The notes below the pieces were generated by a model, which saw nothing but the letters and a program-made list of their open reading frames with translations, ran no database searches and was not told the DNA's origin. Shown here piece after piece: positions 25,869 through 35,333 of a stretch of 64,000 nucleotides of DNA (within the stretch, counting starts at the first letter, position 1; every line of letters starts with the position of its first letter). A program made the translations under genes and the position numbers. This DNA is from an uncultured Collinsella sp. (GTDB lineage Bacteria > Actinomycetota > Coriobacteriia > Coriobacteriales > Coriobacteriaceae). The DNA is taken from contig CAUHHV010000006.1 of assembly GCA_959606065.1 (NCBI GenBank), forward strand, positions 29,415-93,414. The letters are read 5' to 3'.

Positions 25869-28800
25869 ATTCGGAGCGTAGGGCTTCCACAGGGTCTTTC
25901 TTGGATGCGCTGCGAGCCGGCAGCAGGCCGGCAACGACCGTCAGCAGCACCGAAATTACAATGAGCATCAGCGCGTCTTGAACGGGCAGGCTCATCAGGT
26001 TGGGCACCTGCTTGGCCGCAAGCGCCCAGGCATTAACCGGAAAGCTCACGGCCACCACGACGACAATGGCAAAGACGCCGGCAATGAGGCCTTCGATAAA
26101 GGTCTCGGCATTAAATACGTTGGCCACGTTGCGCTTTGACGCGCCGATCGCGCGCAGGATGCCAATCTCCTTTTTGCGCTCCAGCACGCTGATGTAGGTG
26201 ATGATGCCGATCATGATGGAGCTCACCACCAAACTGATACTCACGAATGCGATGAGCACCAAGCTGATAGTATTCACGATGTCGGTCACCGAGCCCATGA
26301 TGATGCCCATGTAGTCGGTATACGAGATTGCCTGCTCATCGTGGCCAGCAGCTTTGACCTGCTTGTTGTACGCATCGATGTAATCGAGCACGCGCTCCTT
26401 GGCCTCAAAGTCGCGCGGGAAAATCTTGACCGAAATGGGGTCCGCCTCGTCCGCATAGCCCAACGTGGTCAGATTGTTGTCGTAGGTGAGCTTCGACGCC
26501 TTGGCATAGCTCATCATGAGCGAGCTCAGATCCTCGGCGTCCATGTTGAAGTGGATGGCACGAGCAAAGGCGCCCGCATCCACGCGCATGGCGCTCGCCA
26601 GGTTGGCAAAACTCGAAGACATCTGCGTCGCCATTTGGTCCATGAACCCTGCCGCACCCGCCTTGAGCTGGGTTGATACCGTCGTCGCAATCTGCTCGCT
26701 GACCGCCTTCATCACCTGATCCATAGACTGCTGCAAATACGGAGCCAGCTGCTTTTGCACATAGTCGCCCATCACCTGCTGCAGACGCTCGGCCAAGGCA
26801 TCGCCGCCCAACGCCTTGAGCTGAGCCAGGCATTGCTGGGCTGCGGCATCATTCTCAAGATACGCCGAGAATGCGGCAGCAAGCTTTGACGCGTCCTTAA
26901 GATCTTCGGGCGACAGCGCCTTAAACTGATCAGACTGCAGAAAGCCCTCAAACAGCTGGTTGGCAAGCGTTCCTACCTGCTGCATCTGCTCGGGCGTGAG
27001 TTCCAGACCGTCAAAGATGCCCGAGAAATCTGGGGCCGGCGCTTTGGCCATGATGTCGCTGAAGTCGATGTCCTTCCCAACGCCCGAAAGGTCAAGGTCC
27101 AGCCCGGACAAGTCGATACCAGAAAGGTCTATACCGCCGGCCGCACCCGAGAGCGCCGACGTATCGAACGAGAACGCACTCTTCAGCGCCGCTTCGTCCA
27201 CACCGAACATGCTGCCCAAATCCACGCCCTGTTTGGCCTCGCCTTGCAGTTCATCGAAAGACTTGCCCGTAAAGACATCCGTCTCGGGGTGGGCAAGCTG
27301 CTCCTGCACGATTTGCGAATCGGCAGCACGCTCCATAAGCTGGCGAGTCAGCGCATGCGTATAGGCAATGCCCGGGGACAATGCGCTCGCGTTTGCCGCC
27401 TCGTTGGGTCGCACCACGCCCACAATGCGCACGTCAATACCGTCGGCAACCTTGGCTTTCATAAAGTCGGCGTCGCCAGACATGTCAGTCCACATGCCGG
27501 TCTCTTCGTTTTTGCGATAGGCATCGGCCGGCGACAACACCTTAAACGTCGTGGACAGTGCATCGTCGTAGGTAAAGTCGCTGCCGGTCTTGGGCGTCTT
27601 GACCTTGCCGTCGGCCGTCATGGCACTGTTAACCAGGTCGTTGAGCTCATCGATATCCAGCGCGCCGATGCTGTAGAGCGTGTAGTCGCCCACCGTTCCG
27701 CGGCTCGAAAGCACCATCACGGCCTCGTTGGCGGACGTAGGCCAATGGCCGGCAACGACATCGTACTGGCTGTCGAGCAGGCTCTGGTCGTCAATCATCT
27801 CGTTAAAGACCGACGTTCCCATGGAATCCATGCTCACCGTTGCCGCCGAGCTCGCGCCTCCGCTCATGGCCTCGGTCATAGCGTTGGGAACAAGGCGAAC
27901 GGGCTTCTCGTCGCCCTTACTCGAACGATAGACAACCGGCGTCACGCCGTAACCATACTGAATAGCGTTGACCTCTTTGTCGATACCGTTGCCGCCGTCG
28001 TCAAGCCATGCCTTAAAGCTCGTCATATCGTTAGATTTAACACTTGCGAACATGTCCTTTACGGCCGTGACCACAGGGATCTTATCGGTCCCCTGAGCCT
28101 TGCCGCCGGTAGCGCCATCGGACGAGTCCTCGCCCTTGGACGCCTCCTCATCCGTGCCCCCCTGTCCGCCCATCATAGACGACAGGTCGTAATCTTGTTT
28201 GGAAATCGTAAGCGGGTAGCTTGAGAGCGTGTCCTCCTCGACCTTTTTGATGTAGCCGTTTACGCCGTTGGAGAGCGCCAGAATCGCCGCGATGCCAATA
28301 ATGCCAATCGAACCTGCAAAGGCAGTCATGGCCGTACGGCCCTTCTTGGTCATGAGGTTTCGGGCAGAAAGCCCCAGCGCCGTCATAAAGCTCATCGAGG
28401 TTTTGCGCGTGGGTTTTGCCTCGCGATGTGCGACCGTGGCCACATCAAAGGGGTCGGAATCGTCGGTGACCTTGCCGTCCGCCAGGCTGACGATGCGCGT
28501 GGCGTACTGGTACGCCAGCTCGGGATTGTGCGTGACCATGATGACCAGACGATCGCGCGCAACGTCCTTGAGCAAATCCATAACCTGCACGGACGTCGTT
28601 GAATCCAAGGCGCCGGTCGGCTCGTCAGCCAGCACAATCTCGGGGTCGTTGATCAAGGCGCGGGCAATGGCCACGCGCTGCATCTGCCCGCCCGAAAGCT
28701 GGTTCGGGCGTTTGTCAACGTGCTCGCCCAGACCAACCGTCTCGAGCGCCTTACGCGCACGCTGGCGGCGCTCGGCATGTCCCACGCCCGTGAGCGTAAG

Positions 28801-29121
28801 CGCCAGCTCCACGTTTTCCAAAATGCTCTGGTGCGGAATGAGGTTGTAGCTCTGAAACACAAAGCCAATGCGATTGTTTCTGTAGGCATCCCAATCGCGG
28901 TCGCTGAAATCCTTGGTCGAGATGCCATCGATCAGCAGGTCGCCGGAATCGAAATGGTCGAGTCCACCAATGACGTTGAGCATCGTAGTTTTACCCGAAC
29001 CCGAGGGACCCAGGATGGCTACAAACTCGTTATCGCGAAAAGACAGGCTTACGCTGTCGAGCGCTACCTGCGTAAACGACTGCGTAACGTACCTTTTGCA
29101 AATAACTCTGAGATCCAGCAT
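25867..29121 (-). CDS. MacB-like ABC transporter ATPase/permease fusion
   Basis: A 1084-aa protein. The N-terminal ATPase has GPSGSGKTT, LSGGQMQRVAIARAL and VLADEPTGALD. A first membrane helix near residue 270 (FAGSIGIIGIAAILALSNGV) is followed by a very large extracytoplasmic region (about residues 290-920) with a repetitive hydrophobic segment (GIDLSGIDLSGLDLDLSGVG). Three FtsX-type helices are at the C-terminus. MacB-type machines use the periplasmic part mechanically and export peptides or lipoproteins. The ATG at 29121 has AGAGAGG upstream; a TTG nine bases earlier is less likely. No membrane-fusion partner is adjacent. Confidence 0.92.
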   Translation of the reverse strand: MLDLRVICKRYVTQSFTQVALDSVSLSFRDNEFVAILGPSGSGKTTMLNVIGGLDHFDSGDLLIDGISTKDFSDRDWDAYRNNRIGFVFQSYNLIPHQSILENVELALTLTGVGHAERRQRARKALETVGLGEHVDKRPNQLSGGQMQRVAIARALINDPEIVLADEPTGALDSTTSVQVMDLLKDVARDRLVIMVTHNPELAYQYATRIVSLADGKVTDDSDPFDVATVAHREAKPTRKTSMSFMTALGLSARNLMTKKGRTAMTAFAGSIGIIGIAAILALSNGVNGYIKKVEEDTLSSYPLTISKQDYDLSSMMGGQGGTDEEASKGEDSSDGATGGKAQGTDKIPVVTAVKDMFASVKSNDMTSFKAWLDDGGNGIDKEVNAIQYGYGVTPVVYRSSKGDEKPVRLVPNAMTEAMSGGASSAATVSMDSMGTSVFNEMIDDQSLLDSQYDVVAGHWPTSANEAVMVLSSRGTVGDYTLYSIGALDIDELNDLVNSAMTADGKVKTPKTGSDFTYDDALSTTFKVLSPADAYRKNEETGMWTDMSGDADFMKAKVADGIDVRIVGVVRPNEAANASALSPGIAYTHALTRQLMERAADSQIVQEQLAHPETDVFTGKSFDELQGEAKQGVDLGSMFGVDEAALKSAFSFDTSALSGAAGGIDLSGIDLSGLDLDLSGVGKDIDFSDIMAKAPAPDFSGIFDGLELTPEQMQQVGTLANQLFEGFLQSDQFKALSPEDLKDASKLAAAFSAYLENDAAAQQCLAQLKALGGDALAERLQQVMGDYVQKQLAPYLQQSMDQVMKAVSEQIATTVSTQLKAGAAGFMDQMATQMSSSFANLASAMRVDAGAFARAIHFNMDAEDLSSLMMSYAKASKLTYDNNLTTLGYADEADPISVKIFPRDFEAKERVLDYIDAYNKQVKAAGHDEQAISYTDYMGIIMGSVTDIVNTISLVLIAFVSISLVVSSIMIGIITYISVLERKKEIGILRAIGASKRNVANVFNAETFIEGLIAGVFAIVVVVAVSFPVNAWALAAKQVPNLMSLPVQDALMLIVISVLLTVVAGLLPARSASKKDPVEALRSE

Positions 29122-29249
29122 GGACGGCAACCTCTCTCGCGCGGGCGCGCTCGCCCGCTCCCCCGCCGTTCACGTTCGGCGCGTTTGTCCTACTCTATCC
29201 TCATTTTTGGCCGATACCAGTGAGGAATGTAACGAACCGCGCCAAAAAA

Positions 29250-29332
29250 CGAACGGGACAGCACGCCGCATGGCGCACCATCCCGCATATAACATCCCCG
29301 ATGCGACAAAGAGGCTGTCACTTTGTCACATT
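29250..29332. repeat. Composite repeat R3 plus R2 (copy 1)
   Basis: ACGAACGGGACAGCACGCC, a hairpin GGGA...TCCC, then a degenerate R2 unit. The same order recurs at 35216-35300, where both parts are better conserved. It lies between the ABC fusion gene and the CoA-disulfide reductase gene. Confidence 0.75.
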
Positions 29333-29342
29333 CCAATGCGCG

Positions 29343-31034
29343 CTACTTTTCGAGCCCGCACGGCATAACGTTAGCGCTGCCGCGGCGAGCCTCAGTCACG
29401 GCTGCAAAGAAGCGATAGCCGCCCGAGAAGTTAAAGCACTCAAAGCCATGCTGCGCCAAAATGCGGCAAGCAATGTAGCTGCGAATGCCGCTCTGGCAAA
29501 TCACGTAGACCGGCTTGGCCCGGTCGAGCTCGCTCAGGCGATTGCGCAGATCATCGACGGGAATGTTTACGAAACCATCGATATGCCCGCGCTCATACTC
29601 CCCTTCCGTACGAACATCGAGCAGCTGCACGCTGCCATCGCGTGGCAAGTTGGGCTCATCCTCCCAATGCCACTGCGCCAGTATGCCGCGATTGAGGTTC
29701 TCGATCATAAAGCCCGCCATATTGACGGGATCCTTCGCCGATGAATACGGCGGCGCGTATGCTAGGTCCAAATCCTTAAGCCTATCGCCGCGCATGCCTG
29801 CCTGGATGGCAGTCGCCAGAACGTCGATACGCTTGTCCACACCATCGATGCCCACGATTTGCGCACCCAGCAGGCGCAATCCCTGCTTCTCGAAGACAAC
29901 CTTCATGGTCATGGGCGTTGCACCCGGATAATAACCCGCATGCGAACCGGGCGACAGGACCACGCTGTCGCAGTCAATTCCCGCCGCGTGTGCCGCCTTT
30001 TCGGATAGTCCCGTGCTTGCCGCCGTCAAGTCGAATACCTTGATAACCGATGAGCCCAACGATCCGAGGTAGCAGCTGTCCATGCCGGCTATGACATCGG
30101 CGACGACACGCCCCTGCTTGTTGGCGGGGCCGGCGAGCGAAATGACCGCGTCCTCGCCGGTCACCTGATGCGTGACCTGCACGGCATCGCCCACGGCATA
30201 CACGTCGGCAGCAGAGGTCTCCATGCGGTCGTTGACCACAATAGCCCCCTTGATGCCCAGTTCGAGCCCCGCCTCTTGCGCCAGATGGCTCTCAGGTGCC
30301 ACGCCAATGGCAAGCAGCACCATATCGGCTCCGATAGGGTCATCGCCCGCAACATGGGTGACAACGCGGCCATCAACTTCCTCAAAACCTGTCACATCGG
30401 CCTTGAGGCGCAGATCGATACCGTGCTCACGCACCTCGGTATGCAAAAGGGTCGCCATGTCGTAATCCAGGTTGTTCATAAGCTGGACGGGACGCTGCAG
30501 AAGGGTCACCTGGAGCCCCAGCTCGCACAGATTCTCCGCCGTCTCGACGCCAATGAAGCCGCCGCCGATCACGACGGCACTGCTCGGTCGCCGCTCTCGA
30601 ACATAGCTGTGAATACGCAGCGTGTCCTCAACGGTGCGTAGGCTAAAGATTTTATCCGAGTCGATGCCCGGCAACGCAGGGCGGATCGGCTTTGCACCCG
30701 GCGACAGGATGAGCTTGTCATACGTCTCGACAAATTCCTCGCCCGTCAGCATATTGCGAACCTCGACCGTATGCGAATCGGGATGGATGGCAAACACCTC
30801 GTGACTCGTCTTGACCGCAATGCGAAAGCGATCCCAAAAGCCCTTGGGAGACTGCAGCGTCAATGCGCTCTCTTCTTCTATCACGCCGCCAATGTAGTAC
30901 GGAAGCCCACAATTGGCATACGATACAAAACCCGTGCGCTCAAAGATGACAATTTGGGCCTGCTCGTCGAGTCTGCGCAAACGTGCCGCCGCCGATGCGC
31001 CGCCCGCGACGCCTCCAACGATAACCACCTTCAT
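29343..31034 (-). CDS. CoA-disulfide reductase-like flavoprotein with C-terminal rhodanese
   Basis: A 563-aa protein. The FAD/NAD(P) oxidoreductase has GGVAGGASAAARLRR, the single redox cysteine in SYANCGLPYYIGG (Cys42) and ADVYAVGDAVQV. The C-terminal rhodanese domain (LLDVRTEGEYERGHIDGFVNIP, VICQSGIRSY) carries the sulfur-accepting cysteine. This architecture is seen in CoADR-Rhd persulfide reductases, which reduce CoA or polysulfide persulfides. The ATG is 2 bases after the stop of a small rhodanese-like ORF whose end holds its ribosome-binding site (AAAGGTGG), so they are coupled. Confidence 0.92.
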   Translation of the reverse strand: MKVVIVGGVAGGASAAARLRRLDEQAQIVIFERTGFVSYANCGLPYYIGGVIEEESALTLQSPKGFWDRFRIAVKTSHEVFAIHPDSHTVEVRNMLTGEEFVETYDKLILSPGAKPIRPALPGIDSDKIFSLRTVEDTLRIHSYVRERRPSSAVVIGGGFIGVETAENLCELGLQVTLLQRPVQLMNNLDYDMATLLHTEVREHGIDLRLKADVTGFEEVDGRVVTHVAGDDPIGADMVLLAIGVAPESHLAQEAGLELGIKGAIVVNDRMETSAADVYAVGDAVQVTHQVTGEDAVISLAGPANKQGRVVADVIAGMDSCYLGSLGSSVIKVFDLTAASTGLSEKAAHAAGIDCDSVVLSPGSHAGYYPGATPMTMKVVFEKQGLRLLGAQIVGIDGVDKRIDVLATAIQAGMRGDRLKDLDLAYAPPYSSAKDPVNMAGFMIENLNRGILAQWHWEDEPNLPRDGSVQLLDVRTEGEYERGHIDGFVNIPVDDLRNRLSELDRAKPVYVICQSGIRSYIACRILAQHGFECFNFSGGYRFFAAVTEARRGSANVMPCGLEK

Positions 31035-31036
31035 AG

Positions 31037-31189
31037 CTAACGCACCACCTTTCCCGTGTAGCCGCTTATGCCGCCGATATTCTTGACACTGCCATACCCA
31101 GAACGCTTAAGAAAACTCACAGCTTGGTTGCTTCGCGCACCGCTCGGGCAATGCACGAAAAGCTGCGTGCCCTTTCGACGTATACCCAT
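31037..31189 (-). pseudogene. Rhodanese C-terminal fragment
   Basis: A 50-residue ORF with the rhodanese active-site loop (LFVHCPSGARSNQAVSFLKRSG) and the NIGGISGY C-terminal motif, but without the N-terminal half of the fold. Reading upstream in frame (LLRGSI) soon meets the terminator of the TlpA gene, so the 5' part of an ancestral rhodanese gene has been lost. It may still be translated and lies directly before the CoA-disulfide reductase. Confidence 0.65.
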
Positions 31190-31207
31190 GATGCTACCCC
31201 GAAGCAG

Positions 31208-31235
31208 AAAAAAGAGTCGCTGTTTCCAGCGACTC
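31208..31235 (-). terminator. Intrinsic terminator of the redox operon
   Basis: GAGTCGCTG and CAGCGACTC (31214-31235) form a 9-bp stem with a 4-base loop, followed on the minus strand by TTTTTT (31208-31213). It lies 25 bases after the TlpA stop codon. Confidence 0.9.
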
Positions 31236-31260
31236 CCCTTCAGTTGTCTGTCCCACGGAC

Positions 31261-32223
31261 TTACTGTTCGCTCTTCGCGAGTGCCTGATCGATCAGTTTG
31301 TTGAGCGCCTCGCGCTGCTCAGCGGAGTTGATGCCGCCCATGATCGGCTCTCCCACAATGTTACCGTTCTGGTCGATCACGTAGGTGGTCGGGAACGAGT
31401 ACAGGTTGGAGGTGAACTTTCCGGCCTCGCTGTCCGACTTAAACCAGATGTTCTTATACGTCACGCCCTTCTTGGAAAGCACGTCCTTGGCATCGGCCAC
31501 CTCGTCTTTGTTGCCATCGAGCGTAAAGGAATTAACGCCCACGACCTGGCCGCCCTTCTCGGCAAGCTCCTTGTTGAGCTTCTCCAGATCGCCCAGCTCT
31601 CCCACGCACGGCTTGCAGGTGGTAAACCAGAAGTTCATGACGGTGACCTTGTTCTTGGAGAACAGCTCGTCGCTGTTTACATCGTTGCCGTCCAAGTCCT
31701 TGCCCTTAAAGCTGGGGAACTTCGTCTCCCCGCTCTCGCCGTTAGTCATGCCTGCGGTCGAGGCATCGACGCTCTCCCCCTCGCCGGGCGTGCTGCCGCA
31801 TCCGGGGAACTCCTTCTCCAGCGCCATGAGCTTGTCCTCGATCTCCTTGACCTGCTGCGCGCCGGCCTTAAGCGTCTTAAGCTCGTCAGCCGCAAACTGA
31901 TCCTTGGCGCCCTCGATGGTATCGAGCAAGAAGTCACCGTAGTTCTTGCCGTCCTCAATCATGGGAGTGTCTTTGTTGGCCGCAAGGAACACCTTTTCCC
32001 ATAGGGCGTTATCGCTCGCAAAGATCTCGTTTTCCTTTTGCAGCAGCTGCTGATACAGCTCGGCCGCCTCCTCGGCACTTGACGGCTTTTGCGCTATGAG
32101 CTCGGCAATCTGCGCATCGCCGCTCGTAGCATCCTTCGCGTCGCCCTTGGGGGCAGAGCACGCCGCGAGAGTCAGCGCCAGCACGGGCAGCATCAGCAGG
32201 GCCGCAATTTTTGACAGTTTCAT
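31261..32223 (-). CDS. TlpA-family thiol-disulfide lipoprotein
   Basis: A 320-aa lipoprotein. The signal ends in LTLAAC (lipid-bearing Cys22). A helical spacer (residues 35-150) precedes a thioredoxin-like domain: FPSFKGKDLDGNDVNSDELF, the active site FTTCKPC, and the cis-proline YSFPTTYVID. It acts outside the membrane in disulfide reduction. It is the last gene of the operon with the NapH-like ferredoxin (34-base gap) and CD1871A, which probably supply electrons. It ends with a strong terminator. Confidence 0.92.
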   Translation of the reverse strand: MKLSKIAALLMLPVLALTLAACSAPKGDAKDATSGDAQIAELIAQKPSSAEEAAELYQQLLQKENEIFASDNALWEKVFLAANKDTPMIEDGKNYGDFLLDTIEGAKDQFAADELKTLKAGAQQVKEIEDKLMALEKEFPGCGSTPGEGESVDASTAGMTNGESGETKFPSFKGKDLDGNDVNSDELFSKNKVTVMNFWFTTCKPCVGELGDLEKLNKELAEKGGQVVGVNSFTLDGNKDEVADAKDVLSKKGVTYKNIWFKSDSEAGKFTSNLYSFPTTYVIDQNGNIVGEPIMGGINSAEQREALNKLIDQALAKSEQ

Positions 32224-32257
32224 GGTTCCTCCGTTGTATCGAAACTTATATAGATAC

Positions 32258-33169
32258 CTATTTGTTTTCGCAGGCTTGCGCGGGCTGCGCGGGTTTGTCG
32301 CCCGTCACACCCAGCCCATAGCGAAAGCTAATGGCATCGACGGGGCATGCGCCCACGCATTTGCCGCAACGAATGCACTCGGCATGGTTGGGCGTACGCG
32401 TAACGTCCACGTCCATCTGGCACACTTTGGCGCACTTACCGCACGAGACGCATTTGCACTGGTCAACCTGAATCCCCAGCAACGACACCTTGTTCATGAG
32501 CGCATAAAACGCACCGAGGGGGCAAATCCATTTGCAGAAGGGGCGGTAGAACAGCACGCTCAGCACCGCAACCGCAATGAGGATCGCGAGCTTCCAGGAA
32601 AAGAGCTTTCCCAGCGCGGAGCGGATTCCCGTATTCATGATGGACAGCGGAATCGCGCCCTCGAGCACACCCTGCGGGCAGATGTACTTGCAAAAGAACG
32701 GGTCGCCCATACCCACATCGTTAACCACCAAGACGGGCAGTAGCACCACGGCAAACAGTAGCACGGCATACTTGATGTACGTGAGCGGCTTGAGCTTTTT
32801 CGTGGAGAGCTTTTTGCTGGGAATCTTATGCAGAAGCTCTTGCAGCCATCCAAACGGACACAAAAAGCCGCATACAAAACGTCCCAGTAGCACGCCGATC
32901 AGAATGAGCGTTCCGGTGACGTAATACGAAAAGCTGAACTTAGACGATCCCACCACCGACTGAAACGACCCGATGGGGCACGCACCCGAGGCCGCTGGAC
33001 ACGAGTAGCAGTTAAGCCCCGGCACGCAGACGGCTTTGCCGGCTCCCTGGTAGATACCGCCCTTGGCAAAGTTAGGCAGGTGAATATTGGTCGCAAGCGT
33101 CGCCGCCGCCTGAATCAATCCGCGGAATCTCGCCAAAAGATGCGATGCAGTGTTTTTTCTTTTATCCAA
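32258..33169 (-). CDS. NapH/CcoG-like membrane ferredoxin (4Fe-4S)
   Basis: A 303-aa protein with four to five membrane helices and several iron-sulfur sites: GLNCYSCPAASGACPIG, FVCGFLCPFGWLQELL, FCKYICPQG, FCKWICPLG, and a C-terminal 2x[4Fe-4S] ferredoxin (CKCVSCGKCAKVC, CIRCGKCVGACPVDA). It likely moves electrons across the membrane to the TlpA lipoprotein. I place the start at TTG 33169, since GGAG lies 10 bases upstream and it overlaps the CD1871A stop; longer in-frame starts exist but run through that gene. Confidence 0.88.
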   Translation of the reverse strand: MDKRKNTASHLLARFRGLIQAAATLATNIHLPNFAKGGIYQGAGKAVCVPGLNCYSCPAASGACPIGSFQSVVGSSKFSFSYYVTGTLILIGVLLGRFVCGFLCPFGWLQELLHKIPSKKLSTKKLKPLTYIKYAVLLFAVVLLPVLVVNDVGMGDPFFCKYICPQGVLEGAIPLSIMNTGIRSALGKLFSWKLAILIAVAVLSVLFYRPFCKWICPLGAFYALMNKVSLLGIQVDQCKCVSCGKCAKVCQMDVDVTRTPNHAECIRCGKCVGACPVDAISFRYGLGVTGDKPAQPAQACENK

Positions 33170-33308
33170 TTCCGATACACTCCAAGCACAGCCTGATTGC
33201 CTTGGCCAGCACGGCATCTGCCTCGCCGCGCATAATTCCAAAGCCAACCATGGCTACCCCAACGATCAGCAAAGCCATCTGCGCCACAGGCTTAATCGCT
33301 TTGAACAA
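33162..33308 (-). CDS. CD1871A-family CXXC micro-protein
   Basis: A 48-aa membrane peptide: one helix (PVAQMALLIVGVAMVGFGIMRGEAD) and the diagnostic end AIRLCLECIGIG with a CXXC pair. It starts with TTG behind AAAGGAG. The family is found with NapH-type ferredoxins and TlpA proteins, as here, and is presumed to relay electrons or thiol redox state. It overlaps the next gene by 8 bases. Confidence 0.85.
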   Translation of the reverse strand: MFKAIKPVAQMALLIVGVAMVGFGIMRGEADAVLAKAIRLCLECIGIG

Positions 33309-33397
33309 TCTGACCACTCCTTTCGTTTCGCGACCCATTGGACCATACCGACTATAAAATCCGTGTTAAGCGTGAATGACTATGCAAGGAGAACGTT

Positions 33398-34072
33398 ATG
33401 CGCATCTTGGTCGTCGAGGACGAGCGGGCGCTGTGCGATGCGATCGCACGCAGCCTGCGCAACTTGGCCTATAGCGTCGACTGCTGCTACGACGGGCAGC
33501 AGGCCCTCGATCTACTCGATGTCGAGACCTTTGATCTTGTCGTGCTCGACCTCAATCTCCCCCATGTCGACGGCATGACCGTGCTCAGGCAACTCAGGAC
33601 AACTGATTGTGAGACCAAGGTGCTTGTGCTCTCGGCACGTGGCGAGGTCTCCGACAAGGTAGCGGGGCTCGATGCGGGCGCCAACGACTACCTCACCAAG
33701 CCGTTCCATCTTGACGAGCTGGCGGCACGTATACGCAGCCTCACGCTCAGGCGCTTTACGCAAAGCGACGTTGTTCTAACCTGTGGATTGTTGAGCTTTG
33801 ACACCAAGGCGCGCCTCGCCTCCGTGGGCGGCGAGACCCTATCCCTCACGCGCAAGGAGACCGGCATCTTGGAATACCTGATGCTTAACCAGGGGCGGCC
33901 GGTGAGCCAGGAAGAGCTTATCGAGCATGTATGGGACAGCAGCGTCAACAGCTTTAGCAACGCGACCCGCGTGCACATCTCGTCGCTGCGCAAAAAGCTG
34001 CGCGGCGCGTTGGGGCACGACCCCATCCGCAACCGAATCGGCGAAGGCTACGTTATGGAGGACGGCAAATGA
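33398..34072 (+). CDS. OmpR/PhoB-family response regulator
   Basis: A 224-aa protein. The receiver domain has the acidic pair in VVEDE, the phospho-acceptor in LVVLDLNLP (Asp51), and the lysine in YLTKPF. The winged-helix DNA-binding domain (LSLTRKETGILEYLMLNQGRPVSQEELIEHVW) is typical. AAGGAGAACG precedes the ATG. It overlaps the sensor kinase by four bases (ATGA) and is divergent from the CD1871A-ferredoxin-TlpA operon, a likely target. Confidence 0.95.
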   Translation: MRILVVEDERALCDAIARSLRNLAYSVDCCYDGQQALDLLDVETFDLVVLDLNLPHVDGMTVLRQLRTTDCETKVLVLSARGEVSDKVAGLDAGANDYLTKPFHLDELAARIRSLTLRRFTQSDVVLTCGLLSFDTKARLASVGGETLSLTRKETGILEYLMLNQGRPVSQEELIEHVWDSSVNSFSNATRVHISSLRKKLRGALGHDPIRNRIGEGYVMEDGK

Positions 34073-35217
34073 AGCGGCTGTCGCTGCAGTGGCGCATCAC
34101 GTTGATGACGGCACTGCTGATATGTTCAACCTGCGTACTTATGAATTGCCTGGTTGGCTACTCCGGCATGCGCTACATGGACTCGATCGGCAATGAACTA
34201 TCGGCGCACAGCAAGGTGGAGGCGGCCTCGCCCAGCTCATTTGACCCGACAAACAAAGAGCTCGACGACGCGCTGACCATCGTCGTGAACGACGCCCAAG
34301 AATCGTTTGGCGCGACGAGCTGGTATATAACTGCGGCGGTGACGCTGCTCGGCGGCGTGCTGGCCTACTTTGTGAGCGGACATGCGCTGCGGCCGTTGCG
34401 CTTCTTTGCGACGCAAGTCGAGAGCGTGCGGCCCGACAACCTCGCCGACACAAAAATCAGCGAGGACGTGCCCTCTGAACTCAGGCGCTGCAGCGCGTCG
34501 TTTAACGACATGATTACCCGCCTTGACGAGGGATTTTCCGCACAAAGACAGTTTACGGGCAATGCGGCGCACGAACTGCGCACGCCGCTTGCGCTCATGC
34601 AGGCCCAGGTTGAGCTGTTTTGCGCCGAGCACCCCGACGTCGACGCCGATACAGCGAGCCTGCTCGGGCTGCTGCAGGAGCAGACCGAGCGAATGACGCA
34701 CATGACAAAGACCCTGCTCGAGATGAGCGAGCTGCGCAGTGTCCCTTGCAACGATGTGATTGACCTAGCGCCGATGATCGAAGAAGTGCTCACGGACCTG
34801 GCACCCCTTGCCGAGCAAAAAGACATCACGCTTACAAGTGAGGGCGATGCGCAAACGATCGGCAGCGACACGCTGATCTATCGGTTGCTGTTCAACTTGA
34901 CCGAAAACGCCATACGCTATAGCGCGCCCAACTCGACCGTGCAAATCAACGCCTGCGCCGAAGGCGACCGCGTGCTGCTACGCGTGCGCGACCAGGGACC
35001 GGGCATTCCCGAGCAATACCAGACGAGCATCTTTCAGCCCTTCTTTCGCGTCGACAAATCGCGCAGCAGGGCATATGGCGGCGTGGGGCTGGGGCTTGCA
35101 CTGGTCTGGGAGATTGCCGCACTCCACGGCGGCTCCATCGAGGTCGAAGAGAGCTCGGAGCGCGGAACGACCATGCTCGTGACTCTTCCCACTCGCGCAC
35201 TCGGCTCATTAAAATAA
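34069..35217 (+). CDS. Sensor histidine kinase
   Basis: A 382-aa kinase with two membrane helices (about residues 10-35 and 83-105) around a short outer loop, then HAMP, HisKA (GNAAHELRTPLALMQAQ, His near 165) and HATPase_c (NLTENAIRYSAPN, DQGPGIP, GVGLGLALVWEIA). The short sensor loop of about 45 residues suggests a membrane or redox signal rather than a large ligand. Paired with the response regulator upstream. Confidence 0.95.
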   Translation: MKRLSLQWRITLMTALLICSTCVLMNCLVGYSGMRYMDSIGNELSAHSKVEAASPSSFDPTNKELDDALTIVVNDAQESFGATSWYITAAVTLLGGVLAYFVSGHALRPLRFFATQVESVRPDNLADTKISEDVPSELRRCSASFNDMITRLDEGFSAQRQFTGNAAHELRTPLALMQAQVELFCAEHPDVDADTASLLGLLQEQTERMTHMTKTLLEMSELRSVPCNDVIDLAPMIEEVLTDLAPLAEQKDITLTSEGDAQTIGSDTLIYRLLFNLTENAIRYSAPNSTVQINACAEGDRVLLRVRDQGPGIPEQYQTSIFQPFFRVDKSRSRAYGGVGLGLALVWEIAALHGGSIEVEESSERGTTMLVTLPTRALGSLK

Positions 35218-35300
35218 CGAACGGGATGGCACGCCGCGTGGCGTACCATCCCGCACATAATATCGAGGATGTGACAAAGGGACTGTCCCTTTGTCACATC
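35216..35300. repeat. Composite repeat R3 plus R2 (copy 2)
   Basis: R3 is the hairpin GGGATGGCACGCC with GGCGTACCATCCC (about 35223-35252). R2 is the palindrome GATGTGACAAAGGGAC with its inverse (35268-35300). The copy at 29250-29332 has the same order. It lies between the convergent kinase and guaA genes and could terminate both. Confidence 0.85.
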
Positions 35301-35333
35301 TGCTAGTTCTCGTCGCCTACCAGCTGAGTTAGC

